This document shows, one piece after another, positions 58,012 to 64,000 of a stretch of DNA of 64,000 nt (the stretch's first letter is position 1; the number at the start of each line of letters is the position of its first letter). The notes beneath the pieces were generated by a model. That model had not been told where the DNA came from. It saw nothing but the letters and a program-made list of their open reading frames with translations, and did not search any database. This DNA is from Noviherbaspirillum aerium. Lineage in GTDB: Bacteria; Pseudomonadota; Gammaproteobacteria; Burkholderiales; Burkholderiaceae_D. The position numbers were made by a program, and so were the translations under genes. Location: NCBI RefSeq assembly GCF_008929045.1, contig NZ_VFAH01000012.1, forward strand, positions 1 to 64,000. The letters are read 5' to 3'.

Positions 58012-58214
58012 TGATGGCCGAAATAATTCCTGCGACGGGGAAATTCATTACGTTCGACTCAAGGCCTCGGCTCGACATACAGACACTGAAGTCGCCAGCC
58101 GTTACCCGACTTTCGGATCGGTATCCATGGTGCGGTTCAAGCTCGCACGCCATGAAGAAGATTCGTCGACCTGACAAAGCCTATTTGTATTCAACATTAA
58201 ACATGGGAGAGTTC

Positions 58215-59498
58215 ATGACACACGATAATCTGCCGTCTCGTCTTGCCTTTTTGAGTCTGGCGTGTATGGCCTTAATGGCTGGATGCGGCGGTGGCAGCGG
58301 AGGCGGCAATGCGGAGAGCCACGCGAATTCCAGCATCGATACCGCAGGAAGAATTGTTATCGCCGAGAGTGGAAGCAATGCCCTGCGCGTGCATGATCTG
58401 GACAGCGGCGGCGTAGAAGCGACCCATCAGCTGGATCATCCACCGTCCGCCCTGCATGCGAGTCCGGGTGGACGGTATGCGGTGGCCTTTCAGGGTACGC
58501 AACACCAGGTTCAGTTTGTTGATGGCGGCATATGGCAGGAAGACCATGGCGACCATCATCATGATTACAAGAATGCTTCGCGGCTGATGTCGTGGAAGCT
58601 GGCCGGTATTCGGCCATCTCATTATGATGTCCAGACAGGCAGGCAGGCCAGCATATTCTTCGATGGGGATGCCAATGCAAACCCGATCCGAACCGCCGGT
58701 ATGCGCTTGATCGATGATGCCTCCATTGCAGCCGGCAGTACGTTGGCGGCCTTGAATCTGCAACAGCCAATACACGGGTTTGCGGAGCCACTCGATAACA
58801 AGCTACTCAGCGTTCATCGTGCAAGCGATGCAATTGATACGTTGCCCACGCATCTGAATCTGTATCTGCGCTCGGGTGCAACATATGCATCGCAGCGCTT
58901 GCTTTCCACACGCTGCAACAGCATGCATGGCAGCTATACGTCCGGGCCCTATACGGCGGTCGGTTGTGCCGACGGTGTACTGCTGGCCAGGCACGTCTCG
59001 GCCAATGATGTCGCCGACCAGAAGATTACTGCACCAACGCGCATCAGCACATTGGTCGGACATCCCAAGGCACCGGGGCAATTCATAGGATTCGGAAACA
59101 ACGGTACCGCACCCGCACCGGTAACGACGCTTTTCTATGGCATTGACGGTGAACGAGCGGTCGCTACACCAATCACCCCGACGGGATGGGCCGCGGGAAA
59201 CATTCAGCGAGCGAATGGCTTTGATCGCAGTGGCAACCGCTTCTACATACTGGATAACCATGGAACGCTACATGTCATGGCGCGCACTGGCACTACGTGG
59301 AACACGGCGGCGACGATTGCCGCGGCGGTACCCGCCATGCCGACTGCGGCTCCATGGCCAACGATTACCGCGAACGGCGCACGGGACGAAATCTACATCA
59401 CCGATCCGGTCGCAAGACAATTGCTTGTACTCGATTCCCAAACCGCAGCGACGAACGCTCGCCGCGATCTTGGCTACGTCCCGTCGAATGCACTGTGA
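58215..59498 (+). CDS. AztD-like periplasmic zinc chaperone, lipoprotein
   Basis: This 427-residue protein has a lipoprotein signal, LAFLSLACMALMAGC with lipidated Cys 24, and then a repeated beta-strand pattern consistent with a beta-propeller. A His/Asp-rich loop EDHGDHHHDY near residue 108 fits zinc binding. Size, propeller pattern and neighbours match AztD, the chaperone that delivers zinc to the AztC binding protein. ATG 58215 has GGGAGAG upstream; the frame runs back to 58011 through the dyad, which is unlikely to be coding. Confidence 0.75.
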   Translation: MTHDNLPSRLAFLSLACMALMAGCGGGSGGGNAESHANSSIDTAGRIVIAESGSNALRVHDLDSGGVEATHQLDHPPSALHASPGGRYAVAFQGTQHQVQFVDGGIWQEDHGDHHHDYKNASRLMSWKLAGIRPSHYDVQTGRQASIFFDGDANANPIRTAGMRLIDDASIAAGSTLAALNLQQPIHGFAEPLDNKLLSVHRASDAIDTLPTHLNLYLRSGATYASQRLLSTRCNSMHGSYTSGPYTAVGCADGVLLARHVSANDVADQKITAPTRISTLVGHPKAPGQFIGFGNNGTAPAPVTTLFYGIDGERAVATPITPTGWAAGNIQRANGFDRSGNRFYILDNHGTLHVMARTGTTWNTAATIAAAVPAMPTAAPWPTITANGARDEIYITDPVARQLLVLDSQTAATNARRDLGYVPSNAL

Positions 59499-59512
59499 GT
59501 GGGAATTGCGCA

Positions 59513-60670
59513 ATGAAGAAAAGCGTACTTACCGCACTGGCGGCGAGCGCCGTCGCTGGCGCACAAGCACAAGCCCAGGCACAAAGCCAAGAGAAGGGCT
59601 GGGAACTCGGCGCGGTGCTGGATGCGGCATACACCACGCGCTCGCTGGCTTTGGGACATCGCGAACAGGGCCTGGCGCTCGGCCACAGTGATGCCATCGC
59701 ACGGGGGCCGCTGGGGCGGCATCTCAGTGCGCAGCTGGGCGCGGTGGCGCACCAGCATGACGGCAAGATCGAATTCGAGATGGAAGAGGCATGGGTGCAA
59801 ACCCGTAGCTTGCCGGCCGGATTTCAGGCGCGCGCAGGCAGGTTTGCATCACAGATCGGCTATCTGAATGAACAGCATCCGCACGCCGACGATTTTGTGG
59901 AGCGCCCGTTGCTATACCGTGCGTTTCTGGGCGGTCACTGGTTCGATGACGGCGTCCGTCTGAACTGGACCGCGCCTGCGCCGTTCTACCTGAGCTTCGG
60001 AACCGAAGTGTTCCGCGGCCGCCAGCTGGTTCAGGAGGCCGCGTCGGCGCGCAGCCCTGGCGCTGTTACGCTGAGCATGAAAATCGGCAACGATATCGGC
60101 AGGTCGCAGAGTTGGCAGCTTGGCGCTTCTTATCTTCATAACCGCCGCGAAGCAGCCATCGAAGAGGAGCACGGGCATGGGGAAGAATCTCATGCCGGGG
60201 AAAGCGATCACGGTCATGGCCATGCGCATGCACACGGCGCGGCGCTCAGCGGCAAGAAGATGTGGCTGCTGGATGCGGCGTGGAAGTGGGCTCCGGACGG
60301 TAACAACCGGCAGCAGCAACTAAAGCTTGTCGGCGAATATGCCCGGGTGACGAAGCCCAACAGGCATGCAGGCAATTCGGACTACCACGATGCCTTGTCG
60401 CTAAGTGCGGTATGGCGGTTGTCGCAGCAATGGGAGCTGGGCGCCCGGACCGATTGGCTCAGGGCCAGGGTGCCGCATGGCGATCACTTTCACAACGGGC
60501 GACTGCGCGAGCATGCATTGATGGTTGCCTGGAAGCCCGCCCACAGCCAGGCATGGCGCCTTCAACTCACAACCCAGCCGCGTGCAGAAGAATTCGAGAA
60601 CCGATCGAGCAAAACTGTACAACTTCAATACGTCTTGAGTTTCGGAGCCCATGGTGCGCATTCTTTCTAA
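59513..60670 (+). CDS. Outer-membrane beta-barrel protein with His-rich loop, zinc-linked
   Basis: This 385-residue protein begins with a Sec signal rich in Ala/Gln (SVLTALAASAVAGAQAQ) and has alternating strands typical of an outer-membrane barrel, ending in VQLQYVLSFGAHGAHSF with a terminal Phe. A loop near residue 218-245 (EEHGHGEESHAGES, then DHGHGHAHAHG) is dense in His and Glu, a likely metal-binding site. It lies 14 bases after the AztD-like gene and overlaps the AztC-like gene by 20 bases, so it is part of the zinc operon and may pass zinc across the outer membrane. No TonB box was recognised. Confidence 0.75.
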   Translation: MKKSVLTALAASAVAGAQAQAQAQSQEKGWELGAVLDAAYTTRSLALGHREQGLALGHSDAIARGPLGRHLSAQLGAVAHQHDGKIEFEMEEAWVQTRSLPAGFQARAGRFASQIGYLNEQHPHADDFVERPLLYRAFLGGHWFDDGVRLNWTAPAPFYLSFGTEVFRGRQLVQEAASARSPGAVTLSMKIGNDIGRSQSWQLGASYLHNRREAAIEEEHGHGEESHAGESDHGHGHAHAHGAALSGKKMWLLDAAWKWAPDGNNRQQQLKLVGEYARVTKPNRHAGNSDYHDALSLSAVWRLSQQWELGARTDWLRARVPHGDHFHNGRLREHALMVAWKPAHSQAWRLQLTTQPRAEEFENRSSKTVQLQYVLSFGAHGAHSF

Positions 60671-61565
60671 CTGGACCTTACTGCTCGCGGGCGCGGTATG
60701 CGCACCTGCGAGCGCCTTCACGGTGTTTGCCTGCGAACCCGAATGGGCTGCGCTGACACGCATACTCATGCCCGGAGCGACCATTCATGCCGCAACGCAT
60801 TCCCGCCAGGACCCTCATCACATCGAGGCAAGGCCTGCACTGATCGCACAGCTGCGGGCCGCCGATCTTGCGGTCTGCACCGGTGCTTCGCTGGAAGCTG
60901 GGTGGTTGCCGGCGTTGCAGCAGCGCGCCGGGAACGCGAAGGTGCAAGATGGTTCTCAAGGCATGTTCTACGCGGCGTCGCAAGTCGAGCTGATCGATGC
61001 GCAGCCGGGCGCCGGGGGCAATCCTTTTGCCGGAGACATCCATGCCGAGGGCAACCCGCATGTGCATGCCGATCCCCGCAACCTGGTGAAGATATCGTCG
61101 GGACTTGCGGAGCGCCTTCAAAGGCTCGTTCCCGCCGAAGCGCAGCAGATTCGGCAGCGTCAGCATCAGTTCGCCACCGCCTGGAATCAGCGGATCAGCG
61201 ATTGGGAGCGGCGTGCCGCGCCGCTGCGGGATAAAACGGTGGTGGCGCAACATACTACGTTTGGCTATTTATGGAAATGGCTCGGTCTGAAACAGATCGC
61301 GGATCTGGAACCGAAACCCGGGATGGCGCCGACGCCCGGCCACTTGCAGGGTCTGTTATCAACGCTTCAGGCACAGCCTCCGCTTGCGATCATCACCGCT
61401 GATTACCAGGATCCGCGGGCAGGACGCTGGCTTGTCGGCCAGCTCGGCAACAAGGCGCCGCTCGTCACCTTGCCGTCGACCGTCGAGGATGAGCGAGCTC
61501 CGGACGCGCTGGAGCAATGGTACGAACAACTTCTGCATTCACTGCTCGAGGCAAAGGCACGCTGA
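60651..61565 (+). CDS. aztC: Zinc ABC transporter substrate-binding protein (AztC/ZnuA family)
   Basis: This 304-residue periplasmic protein has a Sec signal (LSNWTLLLAGAVCAPASA) and the cluster A-I metal-binding fold: FACEPEWAALTRIL, candidate ligand His in DPHHIEARPALI, GNPHVHADPRNLVKI, VVAQHTTFGYLWKWLG and ITADYQDPRAG. His and Asp at these places suit Zn(II). It overlaps both the upstream barrel gene and the downstream permease gene (TGATG), so the three are co-translated. Confidence 0.85.
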   Translation: MVRILSNWTLLLAGAVCAPASAFTVFACEPEWAALTRILMPGATIHAATHSRQDPHHIEARPALIAQLRAADLAVCTGASLEAGWLPALQQRAGNAKVQDGSQGMFYAASQVELIDAQPGAGGNPFAGDIHAEGNPHVHADPRNLVKISSGLAERLQRLVPAEAQQIRQRQHQFATAWNQRISDWERRAAPLRDKTVVAQHTTFGYLWKWLGLKQIADLEPKPGMAPTPGHLQGLLSTLQAQPPLAIITADYQDPRAGRWLVGQLGNKAPLVTLPSTVEDERAPDALEQWYEQLLHSLLEAKAR

Positions 61566-62344
61566 TGGAATACTGGTTCCTGGCGCCGGCCGCCGCCTTG
61601 TTATTCGGCTTGCTCGCACTGGCGCCGCTCGGTTCCCAGGTATTGGCGCGCGGCGTGGTCTTCATCGATCTGGCTGTGGCTCAGGCCGCCGCAGCGGCAG
61701 CATTGGGCGCGACTGCCTGGCTCGACCATCCGGGGCTTATCGCCGTTCAGCTCGCCGCCGCGATGGGGGCCCTGTCCTGTGCGGGCCTGGTCGCGGTGCT
61801 GGCACGGATGTGGCCGCAGCAGCGCGAAGCCTTGATCGGCCTCACCTATGTTGCCGGGGCATGTCTTGCCATGCTTGCTGCCCGTAGCGACCCGCACGGT
61901 CGAGAGCACCTCTCCGAGCTCCTGGCTGCGGATGTGTTGTGGGCCGGATGGACGCAGGTGGCAACACTGGCAACTTGCGCGGCAGCCGTCATTTTCGTGC
62001 AGCGCAGGTGGCCCATGCTGCTCGGCAAGGATCGAATCTTCTTTCCGTGCTTTGCGCTGGTGGCGAGCATGGCGGTGCCGACATTGGGTCTGTTGCTGGT
62101 GTTCGCCTGCCTGATCGGGCCGGGCCTGTGGCTGCGGGCCGGCTTTTCAATGGCACAGTGCCTCGTGGCCGCCATGGGCGCAGCCGGACTCGGACTGCTT
62201 GCTTCATGGTGGATCGATGCGCCCAGCGGCGCCTGCGTAGCGCTCGCTCTCGCCGTATGGGGCGTGTTCAGTGCATTGTTGAGAAAAAGATCGTCGAAAC
62301 AAGAAGCCGGCATCAGTGAATATGGACCGGGGCGACCGGGTTGA
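61565..62344 (+). CDS. aztB: Zinc ABC transporter permease (AztB/ZnuB family)
   Basis: This 259-residue membrane protein belongs to the metal-type ABC-3 permease family: VLARGVVFIDLAVAQAAAA is the conserved segment near the first helices, followed by LIGLTYVAGACLAMLAA, AADVLWAGWTQVATLA and VASMAVPTLGLLLVFACLIGP. About eight hydrophobic segments are visible. The start overlaps the aztC stop. No ATPase gene follows: the next gene is MerC-like, so AztA/ZnuC must be encoded elsewhere. Confidence 0.85.
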   Translation: MEYWFLAPAAALLFGLLALAPLGSQVLARGVVFIDLAVAQAAAAAALGATAWLDHPGLIAVQLAAAMGALSCAGLVAVLARMWPQQREALIGLTYVAGACLAMLAARSDPHGREHLSELLAADVLWAGWTQVATLATCAAAVIFVQRRWPMLLGKDRIFFPCFALVASMAVPTLGLLLVFACLIGPGLWLRAGFSMAQCLVAAMGAAGLGLLASWWIDAPSGACVALALAVWGVFSALLRKRSSKQEAGISEYGPGRPG

Positions 62345-62432
62345 TCCAGATCGCGATGTATGAATTCAAACCACCGCTTGCCAGAGACCGGCAGGCTGAA
62401 CGGACAAGGCCAAATTGCGCCGAAAGGAAACG

Positions 62433-62831
62433 ATGATGAATAGGCTGATTACCAGTGCTGACTATTGCGGCATGACCGCTTCCCTTCTTTGCCTCGTACA
62501 TTGCGTCGGAACACCGCTGCTCCTGTTGATGTTTCCCATGATTGGATTCTCGGAGAGTGACGACTTGGTGCACCGTGCGATGGCCATTCTTGTCGTGATA
62601 CCGGCCGTTCTGGCCATACTTCCAGGTTTCAGGAAACACCGTAACTGGTCGGTCCTGTTGACGGGGAGTTCCGGCCTGGCCTGTTTCATTGTTTCCGTCC
62701 TCGTTATAGGACCGCATTATGGCGAGATGGCCGAACTCGTGTTTGCAACGATCGGGGGTGTACTGTTATTCACGACTCATTACCGGAACCATCGCTTCTG
62801 CCGTTGCTGCGTGAACGAGGCCGGCCAATAG
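62433..62831 (+). CDS. MerC-domain membrane protein
   Basis: This 132-residue protein has four likely membrane segments and the MerC signature GMTASLLCLVHCVGTPLL with a membrane Cys pair, and a C-terminal Cys cluster FCRCCVNEAG. MerC was first known as a mercury transporter, but chromosomal members next to zinc-uptake genes are common and may handle zinc or other soft metals. AAAGGA precedes ATG 62433. The 88-base gap after aztB still allows co-transcription. Confidence 0.85.
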   Translation: MMNRLITSADYCGMTASLLCLVHCVGTPLLLLMFPMIGFSESDDLVHRAMAILVVIPAVLAILPGFRKHRNWSVLLTGSSGLACFIVSVLVIGPHYGEMAELVFATIGGVLLFTTHYRNHRFCRCCVNEAGQ

Positions 62832-63026
62832 GGAGCCGGAAAGTCAAATCAAGTCGAGTTGCATGCCGAAGCACATGTTTCGGTTCAAGGAGCATAGCCA
62901 GTTCGATCAAGAGATCGAGAATATGCGCAGCCGGGAAAGCCTTATGGCGATGTTGAACCCCTGCAGGCCGGCTTTCCATGGCGACTGGGAACCGCCATTG
63001 CGCATGGAAAGAGTCGGCAGGGCGTT

Positions 63027-64000
63027 TCAAGCACCGGTGCGTGCCGCACTGGCGAGTTGCAGCGCGAGGCCCTGATGGCGCTCGATCAGCGAACCGGTTT
63101 CTACCGTCGTGCATAAGCCTTCCCGCACGACCACGCGACCATTGATGACGCTGTGCCAGACATTGGACGGTGTCGAAAACACCAGTGCCGCGACCGGATC
63201 GTGCAATGCGCCCGCAAAGCCGATCTGGTTCAGATTGAACATCACGATATCGGCGGACATGCCGGGCTTCAGCGCACCGATATCATCCCGGTTCAGCACC
63301 TTGGCTCCGCCCAGCGTTGCAATCTCCAGCGCCTCGCGCGCGGTCATGGCGTCGGGGCCGAAGCCTACGCGCTGCAGCAGCATTGCCTGGCGGACTTCGC
63401 CGAGCAGATGACCAGAATCATTCGATGCGGAACCATCGACGCCGAGGCCGACCGGCACGCCGGCGTCGCGCATCTTGCGCACCGGCGCAATGCCCGACGC
63501 GAGCCGCATGTTGGAACAGGGACAGTGCGCGACGCCGGTATGGCTGCGCGCGAACAGCGCGATGCCGTCGTCGTCGAGCTGGACGCAATGCGCATGCCAT
63601 ACGTCGTGCCCGACCCAGCCGCAGTCTTCCGCATACTGCGCGGGCGTCATGTTGAATTTCTCGCGGCTGTAGGCGATGTCGGTCTGGCTCTCGGCAAGGT
63701 GGGTATGCAGCGACACCCCATAATGGCGCGCCATCGCCGCCGATTCGCGCATCAGGTCCTTCGATACCGAAAAAGGCGAGCAGGGCGCGACCACGATGCG
63801 CTGCATCGCATGGCGGGACGAGTCATGCCAGGTTTCGATCAGGCGCTGCGTATCTATCAGAATGGCAGCCTCGTCTTCGACCACGCGGTCCGGCGGCAGG
63901 CCGCCCTTGCTCTCGCCCACGCTCATCGAGCCGCGGGCGGCGTGAAAGCGCATGCCGATGCGCTGCGCCGCCTCGATGCTGTGATCGAGCTTGCAGCCGT
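63027..64000 (-). CDS. 8-oxoguanine deaminase / amidohydrolase (partial, N-terminus beyond window)
   Basis: These 324 codons are the C-terminal part of an amidohydrolase. Metal-site residues are visible: SLHTHLAESQTD, VWHAHCVQLDDDG and GLGVDGSASNDSGHLL. The sequence CPCSNMRLASGIAPVR is close to 8-oxoguanine and guanine/cytosine-type deaminases. The frame stays open to the right edge (LDHSIEAAQRIG), so the N-terminal HxH metal pair lies outside. A small-subunit-type cap follows the barrel. 8-oxoguanine deaminase is the best guess; related hydroxydechloroatrazine-type enzymes cannot be excluded. Confidence 0.85.
   Translation of the reverse strand, partial: GCKLDHSIEAAQRIGMRFHAARGSMSVGESKGGLPPDRVVEDEAAILIDTQRLIETWHDSSRHAMQRIVVAPCSPFSVSKDLMRESAAMARHYGVSLHTHLAESQTDIAYSREKFNMTPAQYAEDCGWVGHDVWHAHCVQLDDDGIALFARSHTGVAHCPCSNMRLASGIAPVRKMRDAGVPVGLGVDGSASNDSGHLLGEVRQAMLLQRVGFGPDAMTAREALEIATLGGAKVLNRDDIGALKPGMSADIVMFNLNQIGFAGALHDPVAALVFSTPSNVWHSVINGRVVVREGLCTTVETGSLIERHQGLALQLASAARTGA

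Noticed and set aside
62863-63075. 70-codon frame after the MerC-like gene
   Set aside because: It has no ribosome site or recognisable motif and overlaps the deaminase 3' end on the other strand.

Overview
The window looks like chromosomal DNA of a high-GC betaproteobacterium, probably Oxalobacteraceae (Herbaspirillum/Noviherbaspirillum-like). This is inferred from GC-rich coding bias, PcaQ-controlled pcaHG, a Gcl-Hyi-GlxR glyoxylate cluster, an AztBCD-like zinc locus and many sensor kinases. No rRNA, tRNA or CRISPR array was recognised.

Region 1 (1 to about 15,600) is an accessory island. It starts with the right end of an IS66-family element. Next come a ~1990-residue DUF4011/SF1 helicase/Vsr-type nuclease protein of the kind found in defence islands, a frameshifted remnant of an NAD(P)H-binding oxidoreductase, an AT-rich leftward operon of four overlapping genes (three tyrosine-recombinase-fold proteins and one small partner), and an IS3-family remnant. 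The right edge cuts the N-terminal part of an MFS exporter gene.

Region 2 (about 15,600 to 17,050, minus strand) is a small peptide-natural-product locus laid out like microcin C: a 15- or 20-codon precursor, an intrinsic terminator, a MccB-like E1 adenylating enzyme and the truncated MFS exporter. The precursor ends in Gly, not the Asn of known MccA peptides.

Region 3 (17,500 to 32,000) holds pcaHG with divergent pcaQ, a small HTH-like gene, a zinc alcohol dehydrogenase with a hypothetical partner, a three-gene kinase/regulator set, a VOC protein and a CHASE-PAS kinase. It ends with a 258-residue protein that joins a GRDP-like domain to seven YCAR repeats and is the second strong candidate for something undescribed.

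Region 4 (32,300 to 50,200) carries a diguanylate cyclase, a LysR gene divergent from gcl-hyi-glxR-glycerate kinase-pyk (glyoxylate to pyruvate), a DUF808 protein, a paralogue of the HTH-like gene, an enoyl-CoA hydratase, a nitronate monooxygenase, a hybrid kinase and a chemoreceptor.

Region 5 (50,400 to 64,000) carries flavohaemoglobin with an NsrR-like site, a LysR gene divergent from a Tat-exported PhoD-like phosphatase and an alkylsulfatase, a PA2169-type protein, a zinc-acquisition operon (AztD-like lipoprotein, His-rich outer-membrane protein, AztC-like binding protein, permease, MerC-like protein) preceded by three 17-bp dyads, and a partial 8-oxoguanine deaminase. At least five intergenic spacers contain 8-bp tandem repeats with unrelated units.
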